Source: Gambelia wislizenii
Taxonomy: Eukaryota > Chordata > Lepidosauria > Squamata > Crotaphytidae
NCBI GenBank assembly: GCA_030847615.1
Contig: JAUMIR010000004.1
Span: 273,071,501 to 273,135,500, forward strand
Length of the DNA stretch: 64,000 bases
Direction of reading: 5' to 3'
Each line of letters opens with the position of its first letter. Within the stretch, counting starts at the first letter, position 1. Under the pieces are notes generated by a model. It ran no database searches. It had not been told where the DNA came from and worked only from the letters and a program-made list of their open reading frames with translations. The translations under genes were made by a program, and so were the position numbers. Of this stretch, positions 52,990 through 64,000 are shown in pieces.

Positions 52990-53770
52990 TTTAAAACTCA
53001 TGCTATGGAATACTTTGAAGTTTCAAAACTGTTCAGCTGTCAAGATTACCAGATGGCAAGAGTGTTGCTAGAGTATACCAAGGGAATTGATGCTTTGATA
53101 TAAAGTTTATGATGCCTAGAAGGATAGCTATTTATAACCACAATTTCTTGTGAACTGTTCCCATTTGTGCTATAGTTCAGACATGGACAGCTTTCACCTC
53201 TGAGGGAATAATATCAAAGAATCCACATTTCCTACCATTGCACACAAACTAATCACCACCATGCAGGTGGATAAATAATTAAAGAATTAAATTAAGTACT
53301 TTATCAAAAGTAAAGCAGTATCTTACCCATAAAATGGAAAAAAACCCCTAAGTATTTAGTTGTAATGGAGCTACATATGAGTAGTTAGCTCATAACAAGA
53401 ACAGTTTTCCCTTTTAGATTTCAGTCACTTTTTTAAAGAGATCCTGGCTGGCTGGCTGGCTTCCTTCCTTCCTTCCAGCATGATTCTTGATGGTCTTTGG
53501 GACAGTATTTGAATGTAAATACCACACTGATTTGCTTCACTTGTTTTTGATCAGGTATTATTAAAAATATCCTGGGAAAACATTAACAGCTTCCTGGATG
53601 TGAGAAAAGGAATTGTACAATCAACCCAATGGTGGTAAATTTACATTAGGGGTCTTCTCTTTGGAGTTTGTGTTGACAAGAAATGTGAAAGGTAGACAAG
53701 GTACGCACAATAAGATCAAAGGAGTCTGATATATTTTACTTCAAGTAAATTACTGTAGATATAGGATTAG
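52990..53770. other. No gene; (GGCT)n(TTCC)n at 53445-53476
   Basis: Only a compound tetranucleotide microsatellite is recognised. Confidence 0.5.
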
Positions 53771-53777
53771 AGCCTAA

Positions 53778-54633
53778 GGGTTCATCTATCTGGGCCAGAG
53801 TATTCTGGCAGGGAATCTGTCCCATTCCTCCCCCATTACCTGAATGAAATGGGATGGAGTCCAGACTCCATGCCGGCCTGGCTCTGTAGTTGCTGCCATT
53901 TCTGTCTGCCAGCTCTGGTCACATGTTGCGGGCCAGTTCCTGGCTTTGTAAAGAGCAATGAGGATGGCAGCTGAGCAATGGGTTGGTGTACTGGTATGGG
54001 ATCCTGTGGTCACTCAAGGCCCGATCTGTTTTTTCTTGCTGTACTGATTTTTCTGCAGATTTTAAAATATAATGTTTTATTGGGCTTTACCCTGTCTTCC
54101 CCCAGTCTTTGTCCCAGCTGTTGTGAGGGCTGCCCAGGGGCAAAACAGGGCAAAAGCCCTGTGTCGTTAAGACTGCAGGGCTCTAAGATAGGGGCAAGAC
54201 AGGGTAAATATGTCAGGAGTTACAGACTGAAGTCCATTATAAAATGGCCGAACAACTGCAGAACCATGCTGAGTCATAATGGCTGACTGCATGAACTACC
54301 AAGTCATGCCTAGTCAGGCCACTAGGGGGCAATGTCCTGTAGATGTATATATAAGAGAGCTCAGAACAGAGCTCAGTTACTCCTCTCTTCTCTTTCTGTG
54401 AATGCTGAGGCCTGGTGAAGCAGTTTCTCCTTCAATTGTAAATATTTGTATATATTGCAACTGTTTGACTTTGAAGTTAAAAGTCCCTCCTGCTTATTTA
54501 GACATCAAACACTCTGTGTGTGAGTATTCTTGGGAATGGGTTGCTACTGAGTCTGCTGAGATAGTTTTTTGGCTTCTGTTGGGGATTGAGTGTCCTATTA
54601 TCCCCTGACAAAACAGGCCATGTAGACAAGGCA
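53778..54633. mobile_element. PIF/Harbinger-like MITE, copy A3, carrying a solo LTR
   Basis: The left end is GGGTTCATCTATCTGGGCC and the right end the reverse of TGCCTTGTCTACATGGCC. TAA is on both sides (53775-53777, 54634-54636). The GGGCAAAACAGGGCAAAAGC and CTCTAAGATAGGGGCAAGAC blocks match copy A1. A 400-bp solo LTR occupies 54211-54610, close to the right end. Confidence 0.7.
54211..54610. mobile_element. Solo LTR, 400 bp, TGTCAGG...CCTGACA
   Basis: The ends are TGTCAGG and CCTGACA, a perfect 7-bp inverted pair. The flanking 5-mers are AAATA and AAACA (4 of 5). It contains a TATA-like TGTATATATAAGAG about 140 bp in (plus strand), so plus orientation is favoured. Same length and termini as 26092-26492. 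Confidence 0.7.
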
Positions 54634-54636
54634 TAA

Positions 54637-55512
54637 GAATCATTCCTGCACAAATCCCACTGAAAAAGACTGGAAGTTATCGAAGAGTGGAGTTCTGACA
54701 CCATGGCCAAGCAGAAAGCCATGCTCAGGAACCACAGCATGGAAGAATCTCATTTACCCAATTCAGAAATGAAACTAAACTGAACCAGCAGATTGCAAGA
54801 TAACAATGCACAAATTATGGTCACAAAGATTCTTTTTCTCTAGTCAAGGAAAAGCAGTCTGTCTCTCTGAACTTCCCATTATGCATTCAGAATGGGGCAA
54901 TGACTATGGAGTTAATGTCCTTTTCTGGCAGCAGCCTGGACAATACCTAAACATAGGAGACACCCTTTATTTACATTGGTCTTTCTTGTTTTCACTTTCT
55001 ACTCCCTTTTCCACCTACTCATCTTCTTCCTTTATGTTTTGTTAGCCCCAGTCCTAACTGAGCGAACCCACAAGCTTAAATTCAAAATAGCCTTCTCACC
55101 TGTACTATTTCCCCAGCCAGCCTCAAAATACGACAATCGTGAGCATGTGTGCCATGCCAAGGAAAAGCCAGGTAAGACCAGAAATCGAAGGAAAGCTGCA
55201 TCAAAACAGTTAAGCACACCAGCCAGACCATCCTCCATAGGCCCTCATTCTTCTGAATGGGATATATGAAAGGTAAGTTGTTAATGCATTTCAGCATTCT
55301 TAGAATCATTTTCATGAGATTTATCAGGGACCTTTTCATGCTACACAGTTATAGCACTGATTTCGCATTAATTTTGATGATTCCATCCTATAGGATTTAC
55401 ACTTTAGGGAGCACTATTCATAAGGTTCAAACAGATAGTCTCACCAAACTTCAAACCCTACAAGTCCATAGGATGCAGACATGGTAGCTAAAAGTAGAAT
55501 AAAAATGCTATA
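54637..55512. other. No gene; diverged palindromic MITE near 55335-55495
   Basis: ATTCCATCCTATAGGATTTA, CACCAAACTTCAAACCCTAC and CATAGGATGCAGACATGG resemble the CTGCAG-family foldback (3252) with heavy divergence. Confidence 0.35.
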
Positions 55513-55751
55513 CAGTAGGACCCCCTTATCCACTGATTCAATTACCCATGGGACACAAAACAGTACACATACCATAGAGTCTTTCTAGAAAACGTATCCT
55601 CTAGCCATTTTCTAGGTCTTCCAAGGCAACTCTATGGTATTTCAAACTGGAAGTCCCATTATTTTCAATCGTGTTAGCTATTATCCATGGTTTTCAGTAT
55701 CCATGCCCCCCCCCCCAGAACTAATCCCCAGCAGATAAGTGAGTCCTACTG
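55513..55751. mobile_element. Tigger-type MITE, copy h
   Basis: The termini are CAGTAGGACCCCCTTATCC and AAGTGAGTCCTACTG, with TA on both sides. The interior matches copy b (5447) in reverse, for example GGGACACAAAACAG and CCAAGGCAACTCTATGGTAT. Confidence 0.82.
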
Positions 55752-56717
55752 TAATAGTGGTGATTGGACCCAGGATTAGTCCAAGAGGGGTGTCATGATG
55801 GCCGGGGGTCAACATAAGGCAAAGACAAGATGATCTCCTCTCCTCCATTCCATCCACAGAAGTGGACTGAGTTAACAGCTGAATCTCGCTTGACTGCTTA
55901 TGATAGGGTAGGCATTTCTTTCTGTATTCCAGCAAAGCTGAATGTGACAGCAGCCCAGCAGGCTGCCATTGCTCCCCCCACCATCATCTACCCCTTTTGG
56001 CAGCTGTCTGTCTAAAAGTAGTGTTTGTCTTGGATTTTACTGTGGTTCCATCACCCTGTCTTTCCCCCCCCCCCAACTCAGTGCTTTATGGGGGATTTAA
56101 CATGCATAATAAACGTAGTTGCATACATGCAGCAAAGAATGAGACCAATGACACTGGGTAATAGATAAGAAAATGCGTAAGTACCGTGTATGAAAGGATA
56201 CAATCAGAACAGGGTAAGAAATGAAACAATTGAAGTTGGAAACAAAGGTGTCTGAGCAAGTCATTAGAATATCAGTACATATGTTATCAAAGTGTGTCTT
56301 TGGTATCCATACAACAGATTATACTTTGCCTACTATTGGTTACTGAAATACCATTTGTACATTTCAATATGTTTGACTCCATGCTAGTAAGTCAATTAAC
56401 CATGAAAATGTATGTATGTACTGTATGTATTGTTTTATACCCTGCCTTTCTCTTTGTACAGGATCCAAGGCAGCTTACAAGCTATTAAAAGCTAGGTACA
56501 GCTAAAAAAATATTTGCAGAAAAGTGAAAAATAATTAAACAGTTTAGTTAAAAACACAAAGTTAAAACAATATAAAACATAATTAGAACACAACATTGAA
56601 TGCATACAGCTAAAACCTGAAAATGACCATGCACTAAAAGTAATAATTATTTATTAAACTGAATAACAAAACAGAAATATTAAAATAATAAAATATTAAA
56701 GCAAAAGCATCAATAGG
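55752..56717. other. No gene; L2-like tail near 56425-56580
   Basis: TTTTATACCCTGCCTTTCTC followed by GGCAGCTTACAAGCTATTAA is the L2-like 3' tail type in minus orientation. Confidence 0.4.
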
Positions 56718-57296
56718 AGTATAGTGTATGGATCAAGGGAAATAATAGTGCCACTATATTCTGCTTTGGTCAGACCTCACCTGGAATATTGTATCCAGTT
56801 CTTGGCACTACAGTTCAAGAAGGATATTGACAAGGTGTAATATGTCCAGAGGAGGGAGACCAAAATGGTGGGAGGTCTGGAAGCCATGCCCTATGAGGAG
56901 CAGCTTAGGAAGCTGGGCATGTTTAGCCTGTAGAAGAGACGATTAAGAGGTGGCATGATAGCCATGCTTAAATATTTGAAGGGATGTCATATTGAGGATG
57001 GAGCAAGCTTGTTTTCTGCTGATCTGGAGACTAGGACATGGAGCAATGAACTCAAACTACAGGAAAAGAGATTCCACCTAAAAATTAGGAAGAACTTTCT
57101 GACAGTAAGAGGTGTTCGACCGTGGAATGTGCTGCCTTGGAGTATGGTGGAGTCTCCTTCTTTGGAGGTTTTTAAACAGAGGCATCTGGATGGCCATCTG
57201 TCATGAAAGCTTTGATAGGATGTTCCTGCATGGCAGAGGGTTGGACTAGATGACCCTTGTGGTCTCTTCCAATTTATGATTCTATAATTCCATGAA
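56718..57296 (+). mobile_element. CR1 LINE 3' fragment, plus strand
   Basis: It starts in the reverse transcriptase C-terminal coding region (GACCTCACCTGGAATATTGT) and continues through GAGGAGCAGCTTAGGAAGCT. The frame at 56955-57206 has MLKYLKGCHIEDGASLFSAD and VRPWNVLPWSMVESPSLEVF. It ends with the tail GATTCTATAATTCCATG. Several stops mark it as older than copies a and b. Confidence 0.88.
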
Positions 57297-57620
57297 ACGT
57301 ATCCAATTCTGTCTTCTGCTACTCTGATATTAAAACTATGCTGTAGTGAAGGTGCCAGTTATAGAACAGAGTGGATGGAATGTTCCAAACCATAGTATTT
57401 GCAGTGCATATATGATCCCAGATGCTATCTTCCAGGTTGAGGCCATGGGGTCTGAACAGAGGTTGGAGAAGGTGCCGTTGATAAGCTGCATGTAACCCCA
57501 AAGGTCTGTTTTGCCTTCCCTGGAACTCCCTTAGACACCATCAAAGCCACAGACCTCCCGTATTAAAAATATATATTAGTTGAAAAATATGTCTGAAACA
57601 CACACAGAAAACTCGAGCCA
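57297..57620. other. No gene seen
   Basis: No recognisable feature. Confidence 0.4.
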
Positions 57621-57986
57621 CATACCCTCCAACTGTCCTGATTTGGTGGGAACAGTGCCAATTAATCCTCCATCTTCCCACTTTTTCAGCTGTTTTTAAA
57701 ATGTCCCAGTTTCTCTCTGCTCCTCCCACTTCCCCCTCTATCCTCAGCTTACTTCATTTGCTGTAATCTGAGTTCAAAGTAGCTTTGAGTCAATTAATTT
57801 AGCAGGGGGAAGAGAAGAGGAGGAGGTGGAATCTTTGCAGCAGGCTTAGGCAAAAGCATGGTGATGGACGTAGCCTCTCCTAGCTTGCATGTTCTTCTTC
57901 ATTAATAACTATTGCCATTTTGACCACACTCTGATGTTGCTTAGCCACATGTCTCAGTTTTCATCTGTAAAATGTTGGAGGGTATG
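57621..57986. mobile_element. TIR element with CATACCCTCCAAC ends
   Basis: The left end CATACCCTCCAACTGTCC and right end AAATGTTGGAGGGTATG are inverted repeats enclosing 366 bp of non-coding DNA. The superfamily and target duplication are unclear. Confidence 0.6.
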
Positions 57987-58205
57987 CAGCAGTCACAAAA
58001 CTATTTGGCTATTTTACTGCCTTTTCCGCTCTATTCTCTTCCTACAACATCCAAATAGAGACATAAGCAATATTTGGGTTAGTTTCCAGAACTGGAAGTG
58101 ATGTGATATTCATTCTGGTCACACTGGGAGCAGCTGTATTGTCCATGGCATTCAGGAGGGAAATGACACCCAGAACCTTCATCCCTATCTTAAAATGTTC
58201 AGTAA

Positions 58206-58480
58206 AAATTTGACACCACATTAAGCCACAGGTCCATCCTGTGGAATCCTGGGGTTTGTAGTTTGATGAGGTACTATCAAATCTGACAGAGAACTCTAAT
58301 ACTGTGGTTCTGTGGAGTGCACTAAAACTTTCTAGCAGGGAATTCTAAGTACCTTGCCAAATTAATCCCAGTTTCTACAGAATGAAACCATTTTTATTTT
58401 ATTTCTTATTTTTAGATACTTATACCCTGCTCATCAGCCACAAAGGCTCTTAGAACAGCTTACAAATTGTTAAGCAATAG
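58206..58480. repeat. Diverged palindromic MITE, then L2-like tail
   Basis: TGACACCACATTAAGCCACA, TGTGGAATCCTGGGGTTTGT and GGGAATTCTAAGTACC match half of the CTGCAG-family foldback. CTTATACCCTGCTCATCAGC at 58418-58437 is an L2-like tail. Confidence 0.4.
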
Positions 58481-58489
58481 CACTTTACA

Positions 58490-60720
58490 CATCTACACTG
58501 CATTAAGAGGTTTCCAACGTGTGTTAGCTAATTGCCCCCACAAGCCGGGTACTCATTTTATGGATCTACAAAAGGATGGAAGACTGAGTGAACCTTGGAG
58601 CCCTTGGGATGGAAATTTCAACATTGTGGCTTCAGTACTGGCTTTTAACCACTGAGCCACCAGGGCTTCCATGCAGTTACAGTAGTACTGTAACCATGTA
58701 CTGTACATAATTACAGTACTGTATTGAACCACTATAAATGTGTAGATACATCTTATATACCCATAAATACTCTCTATTTTCCAATGTTCTTGGATCATAT
58801 GGCATTTCTATTCTAATAACTGACAAATCAGATGGGCTGTAACATTCTGACAGTGATTTGCAACTGATTGTATTATTTTATGTTTATTTTAACCAAGAGT
58901 GCAGACTTGTGGCTTCTGACCTCAGTCAGTTTTGTTTTACTTACCAGCTGATATAATAACATCCTACATATTAGCACTCAATATAAATTATGCTGTATAA
59001 CCTGCAGGTTATATTCAGTGTCACATAGCAGGGCCTGCTATATAACTGTATTTAAGATCATATATGTTACAGGCCTGTTGCTTAGCGCACCAAGCAACAG
59101 GTGTTTTTTTTTAATTTTAGAGTGTTTATCCTAATCCTGAGGTCCTGAGATTTACTAACCAAAACAGGATAATGTGGCAAGAAGCACATTCTGTTGTTAT
59201 GTGGTATTTGAACAAAATAGTGAAGATTTATCACAGAGTTAGGAGGATTAGGAATAGAGCTTTGCTATGTTATTCACCATCAGTCATATCAATGGCAGCT
59301 TTGTGAGACATCTGTGCTGTTCTCTAGGCAAAGTACAAATAAACACAAATAAAGAATCTCTATTTATTACTTTGATATGACACAACTCAACAGTTTAACC
59401 TCACAACAGTCCTATTCAGGTTATCAGTCCCATTTTATGAGTTGGGAAGTAAGACCAAAATAGTTGCTTGTCTAGACCATCAGTGAGTCTGTAGGTCAAC
59501 AACAATTTGGACCTAGGGTTCTCTGATAGAGAGCTCTATGGCCCAAATCCAGCTGCTACTCCCAACTAGAGTGCAACCATTACATTCTCAGAAATTACAA
59601 GGTACAATTATATTTTAACACCTAAGGATACTCAAATTATATTTCATAATTATTTTATTGAGAAAGGTGAAGCCTGAATGTTTGTTTGTTTTTTATGGAA
59701 ACTTGAATTACATTCAACCTTAAGGACACCTCATTAGCAACACAGGAAGTTGTGTTATACCAAGACAGAGTATGGTTCCATCTGCCCCAGTACTCTCTGC
59801 TCTGAGTAGCAGCAACTCAGCTCAGGTCCTTTCCTACTTTATCAATTCTGTTCCAAGAGATAAACTCCTCCATTTCCTCATTCTTCCTTTCAAGTGGTCA
59901 TCATGACTAATTTACAATGAAACAATACGCAAAGCATATTTCACCTTCTTTTTATCAGAAGACTACTAATGGACTATTTTCTGAGTAATAATGGAGAAGA
60001 AGCCTGTCCCCCTCAATTTAACCCTAGTGAGTCCAAGTTGTCCAGAGCTGGTATACAAATTGGCCTATAGACAGAAAAGTCAACTCTGCCATAAGACAAG
60101 GTAAGTTTGGGTGCATGTTTCCAGCTAATATGATTTTAGACCAGCCTTTAGGGTGGCATATTCTTGAAGTCACCGTGTATTCTAATCTCCAGCTCTCTAA
60201 TCCATCACTCCCACTGGTACCCCTAGAGCCCTCTAATAGTAATGGCATGGCTCTGGGTAAACCATGGGCAGTCACTACAACACCCCCCTCCCATAGTTGT
60301 GTATGACAGAGAGAGATGCATAAGTATGAGAGATGGGAAAAGAGCTGCCAAAAAATCATGACACACACAGTTGCAAAATGCCTTCAGGAAACTGTAATCC
60401 TTTTAGTGAAATTAAGATATGGAACTTCCCCTTCCAGATTAGTGACAAAGGTGTTAGATAGCAGAGTAAATAACAGAAAGTTAAAGTTAGGCTACAGGAA
60501 ATCTAGGTAAATATTTAATTCAAAAAAGAAATTGCATGCAATTCAGTAGGAATTGCCTCAGAGTCCAGAGCCCATGGTCCAGTTTGGCACTAAGCTGGTA
60601 CAGCCTATGCTCCAACAGTCTAAGATGGTGCACCTCTACTCTTCTTACTCCTTACTTTGCTAAAAGCTGCCCTGTCCTTCAAATGCTAATTCCCTGCCAC
60701 ACTCACTTTCAGAACAGCAT
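58490..60720. other. No gene seen
   Basis: Non-coding. A short inverted pair around GCCTGTTGCTTAGCGCACC/AAGCAACAGG lies at 59080-59101. Confidence 0.4.
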
Positions 60721-60723
60721 GAA

Positions 60724-60840
60724 GTTGAAAGCTTTCACAGCCTGCGTCCATAGGTTTTTTGTGGGTTTTTTTTCCCGGGCTGTGTTTTTCCAGAACATGG
60801 CTTCATAGCCTGGGGGGGGGGGAACCATGAAAAACCTTTC
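60724..60840. mobile_element. Palindromic repeat, family shared with 16141
   Basis: GTTGAAAGCTTTCACAGCC, GTCCATAGGTTTTTTGTGGG, CCAGAACATGGCTTCATAGC and CCATGAAAAACCT follow the same order as in 16141-16293. Confidence 0.55.
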
Positions 60841-60980
60841 AGGACAGCATCTTCCCCTTTCCCAAGGTAAACTTTCTGATACAGGTTTACCCATTTTTGT
60901 CCTTCCCTAGACACCCCAATGCTAACCCCCATTTTTTCTCCCATTTTACTCTTCTTTGGTAGCTAACCAGCCCTGTGCCA

Positions 60981-60984
<4 letters not shown>

Positions 60985-61022
<38 letters not shown>
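60985..61022 (+). repeat. (CT)n microsatellite
   Basis: About 19 CT dinucleotides, uninterrupted. Confidence 0.95.
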
Positions 61023-61024
<2 letters not shown>

Positions 61025-61026
<2 letters not shown>

Positions 61027-61940
61027 CGCCCCCCCTCCACACTAGTCTGTTACCACCTTCACCCATCTCAGCTGTAAACCCATTAGCCTTAGCATTTTTG
61101 CATTCTTTGTCAGCCCATCCATCAAGCACATCCAACACCTTGTGGTCCCCTTTCATAGAGTTTCTGCTAGAAGCCCTTCTGGGAAATTCATGAAAGAAGA
61201 CTTGTTTTAGAGGTCCTAGTGTAGCCTTCATTGTGTGGGACGCTCACTGTGGAGTCAGTATCTTTTCCCCAGAGCTGTGATGGGTGCCAATGTTGCAATC
61301 TCTGTGGAAATAAAAATGCTGCAACTTGTCTCAATTATATTGGAAGTTCTTCTTTGACTTTTTCAAAAGTTTTTTTCCCCAAAAGTTGTGTGCAGTATTA
61401 TATGGTGATTTTAATTATACTTTATGTGTGATCTTCCTTATAGACAAGGAAGAAGGATTTTTTTTATTTAAAAAGAATAATTACTAAAGTAGTCATGGTT
61501 CTTAACATACTTCCACAGATAAAACTGCTTCTTCCAGCAGAGTCAGAACTTTCTTTTCCTCTCCATTCCCAAAGCAGCCCTTCTTGGAGACAAAAATCTA
61601 CTGCAGTGTGCTGCTCTCCCACCTTCCACAGTAGGTTTTTAAGGTGCATTGAAGTTTGAAGGAGGAAGGGAATTCATCCACTCCTAATTTTGCTGGTGAA
61701 AACAGTGGAATCTAGTGCATGCACTGAAGCCTGGCCAAAGACTTACAGAAGAGCACTATGGTACTTGAATGGTGATCTTAAGGTACAATAACTCCATAAT
61801 AGTTATTTTTAACTGTGCAACAAACAAGAAGGTGTAGGCTTTAGCTGGTGTTCAAGGAAACTTTTACAAAGGACCCTTGAAATCTTAGGTCTTTTTGTAA
61901 ACATTGACAGATCCAATATTGCTTTAATGGTGGTACAAAG
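61025..61940. other. No gene seen
   Basis: No coding homology. The sequence ends at the copia-like fragment. Confidence 0.4.
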
Positions 61941-62615
61941 TGTTGGAAAATATTGAGGCATTCTCTTTTCCCCACATTCTCTTACTATAGAGCAACCCCC
62001 ACAAGACAGCTTGTGATGAGATAAAATGGTTGCAGAACTTACTTCTGGACCTTGGGATAAAAGAACCCAAATCAACCATTTTGATGCAAGTCAATCAAAC
62101 CTGCATCAAGATTTCTGAAAGTGAGAAGCCACTCAGGAAAAACATTGACATTGCTTTCCACAAAGTGCAAGAGATGTGCCAAAGTGGACTTGTTCAGCTG
62201 GAGTACTGCAACACAGATGGAATGATTGTTGACATTCATACAAAGCCTCTACCAAGAGACTGTTTCCAGAGACTACACGAAGGGATGAAACTCCTCAATG
62301 TGGGTCCAAGAGAATGAGAAGGGGACTGTTGCAAATGACTGACACATTCTCTTTTCCCCACACTCTCTTACTATAGAGCAACCCCTGTCAGGCTTCTTAT
62401 GTATATAGATTTATTCCATATCAGCCTCTATAGTTAACATGCTGCTGTCTGTCCCACCCTCTTTTCCTTGGGCAGCCATCTTCTCCTTTTTTTCCCCTAG
62501 CTAGTGAGTCATGGATGACTCTTTTTCCTCTACCTCATTAAGTTAAGTAAAGCTTTTGAGTTATTTTAATCCAAAGCTGCATGTCTCTTTTGGGGACATA
62601 TAGTTCAAGGGCAAA
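61941..62615 (+). mobile_element. Ty1/copia deletion derivative: LTR start, RNase H end, 3' LTR
   Basis: Codons at 62000-62317 give CDEIKWLQNLLLDLGI, KNIDIAFHKVQEMC, LEYCNTDGMIVDIHTKPLPR and LHEGMKLLNVG, the C-terminus of a copia polyprotein (RNase H). GAGAAGGGGAC then abuts a 3' LTR starting TGTTGCAAATGACTGACACA (62329). The first 60 bp of that LTR also occur at 61941-62000 (TGTTGGAAAATATTGAGGCA, then nearly identical TTCTCTTTTCCCCACA and ACTATAGAGCAACCCC), fused directly to the RNase H codons. Most of the 5' LTR and internal region has been deleted. The 3' LTR outer end is uncertain (about 62600-62615). Confidence 0.75.
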
Positions 62616-62744
62616 GCAATACATTTGAGTCATGCTTCTAAACTGATACTCTGCTTGGAGGGAAGTTTTTTAAAAGGAATTTAACTTTTAGAGTTTCCAA
62701 CACAGGGAAATTTTAATTCCCCCGTGCAAAGAAGATTCCATCTT

Positions 62745-62800
62745 GGGAGAAAGGCAGAATATAAATCCAATAAATAAATAAATAAATAAATAAATAATGA
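62745..62800 (+). repeat. L2-like tail with (AAAT)n
   Basis: GAGAAAGGCAGAATATAAAT is followed by an (AAAT)n run at 62770-62797. Confidence 0.55.
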
Positions 62801-62832
62801 TTTCAGGAGGTCTGAATACTCCAAATGCACTA

Positions 62833-63030
62833 GATGCTGTCTGATCTTGGAAATTAAGCATGACCAGGACTGGTTAGTACTTGGATGATCGACTTCCAAA
62901 GAAAACCAGGTGCTGTGAGCTGTATTTCAGAGGAAGGAACTGGAAAAACCACCTCTGAGTATTCCTTGCATAAGTTAACCCTATGACATTTTTGGGATTG
63001 CCATAAATAGACAAATGACTTCAAAGCACA
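62833..63030 (+). mobile_element. 5S rRNA-derived SINE with Sauria-type 3' end
   Basis: GCTGTCTGATCTTGGAAATT, AAGCATGACCAGGACTGGTT and AGTACTTGGATG match the internal promoter region of 5S rRNA (CTGATCTCGGAAGCTAAGCA...GGTTAGTACTTGGATG). AACCAGGTGCTGTGAGCTGT follows. The 3' half (GAGGAAGGAACTGGAAAAAC, CCATAAATAGACAAATGACTTCAAAG) is the Sauria-type 3' end. It is a retroposed chimera, not a 5S gene. Confidence 0.8.
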
Positions 63031-64000
63031 TATTGTCAGGATTAGTCCTGGATGTGACCTTTTCCTGCCAAGTTTCAGTCCTGTTCTATTTCTGTTCTAT
63101 TTCTGTTCTATCAATTACAGCTAATTGTGTTTGCATTCTTTGGTGCTTGCTAATGAGATCATACTGTACTTGGAGACAAGAGAGTATACGTTATATGTCT
63201 GCAACTGTATGATTATAGTATGCACCTGATGACCACCGTGGGAATAATGGGATGTGCCCACTCTCCATGAGAAAGGGGAGTAGGGGTGATGGATAGCCAA
63301 TGACTGTAGGGCCCGACAGATTTGTAGACTGTAAATGCATTTTATTGTAATGCTTTTTAAATAGTTTTCATTCTGAGCAACAAATGTTGTAGAGTTAGTT
63401 CTTTAGTTTACTGTACCAATAACATTTACTGTTTAACTCTGAACCTGCTGGTTACTGAGTCTGAAGAAGCCATTAAATGACACATATGCACACAAACACA
63501 CATGGGAAGTTCACTAAGAGTGTTGGCCCTTCCTTGTTCAGCTTTGATGAGAACTATAAAAATATTTTGTCCTAGCTTGCTAGATCTCTCCAGCCATCTT
63601 TCCAGATAAAAGACTAAGGTAAAAGACTATGGTGAGACCAAAAAAGAAAAAGAATGGATAATAGAAACATGTCCAATAGGGACTTGGTTACAAGTGTGGA
63701 GAGAGATGATGAACAGCAGCCACTCATAGGGCTTTGGGCCAATCCACCCATTCGTTGCTTTATTTGTACCCTGTCTTTTTCCCCAAAATGGGATGCAAAG
63801 CAGTTTTTTAAAACAGAGAGAATTACAAATAAAAAACATATGTGGCTAAAACATGTAAAAATCTGTGATTAAAAATAGTTTAATACTATTACAAAATTTA
63901 AATTATTTCAAACATTGTTGTAAAAGCAAAGAATAAAAGCAGCACAAGTGCACTAAAAGGCCCCTTTCTGTTAAAACAATCATTTTAAAAAAAAAACATG
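63031..64000. other. No gene; L2-like tail at 63755-63960
   Basis: TTTATTTGTACCCTGTCTTT and GGGATGCAAAGCAGTTTTTT mark a minus-strand L2-like 3' end reaching toward the window edge. Nothing else recognised. Confidence 0.4.

Noticed and set aside
62833..62900. 5S rRNA gene
   Set aside because: The match is diverged and partial, and is fused to a SINE 3' end; it is a retroposed SINE.

Overview
The window looks like vertebrate nuclear DNA, most likely from a squamate reptile and probably an iguanian-type lizard. The evidence is the mix of repeats. There are CR1 LINEs ending in an 8-bp tail repeat, squamate L1, a BovB/RTE LINE, tRNA-derived Sauria-type and 5S-rRNA-derived SINEs, pogo/Tigger-like MITEs with TA target duplications, PIF/Harbinger-like MITEs with 3-bp target duplications, several solo LTRs and one full-length chromodomain Ty3/gypsy element. 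I recognise no host protein-coding exon, tRNA gene or rRNA gene. The species call is inference; the repeat classes are read from sequence.

Layout. 0-2 kb: decayed L1 and BovB/RTE pieces, both minus strand. 3-5.7 kb: local repeats and a triple nest (Tigger7/MER44-like element, containing a Tigger MITE, containing a CR1). 7-9 kb: CR1 piece, Harbinger-like MITE and palindromic elements. 10.7-15.4 kb: a CR1 pile, with a long CR1 (endonuclease plus reverse transcriptase, one frameshift near the end) inserted into an older CR1, and a second young CR1 inside a palindromic MITE. 18-20.6 kb: local duplications, a four-unit minisatellite and a solo LTR. 21-32.5 kb: SINEs, Harbinger-like foldbacks, two solo LTRs and a split CR1. 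33.36-39.29 kb: the Ty3/gypsy element. 39.4-42.6 kb: MITEs. 45.6-46.3 kb: solo LTR. 48.3-49.2 kb: a SINE split by a MITE. 51.6-52.9 kb: an RTE-like reverse transcriptase frame with two stops. 53.8-55.8 kb: a Harbinger-like MITE carrying a solo LTR, and a Tigger MITE. 56.7-57.3 kb: CR1. 61.9-62.6 kb: a Ty1/copia deletion derivative. 62.8-63.0 kb: a 5S-derived SINE.

The most informative system is the minus-strand Ty3/gypsy element at 33361-39291. Gag and Pol are both open, and the two LTRs are identical over 315 bp. Gag-Pol synthesis is explained by a textbook -1 frameshift signal (heptamer GGGAAAC, 6-nt spacer, 10-bp perfect stem, 6-bp pseudoknot partner). The usual tRNA primer site is absent. 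Instead, the 12 nt next to the 5' LTR are perfectly complementary to 12 nt inside the LTR that lie 30 bp downstream of a TATA-like box. That is the arrangement expected for self-primed reverse transcription as in the Tf1/sushi group. The C-terminal chromodomain fits the same group.

Elsewhere, nested insertions give a readable relative chronology, and two interrupted repeats act as built-in empty sites that confirm the insertion boundaries.
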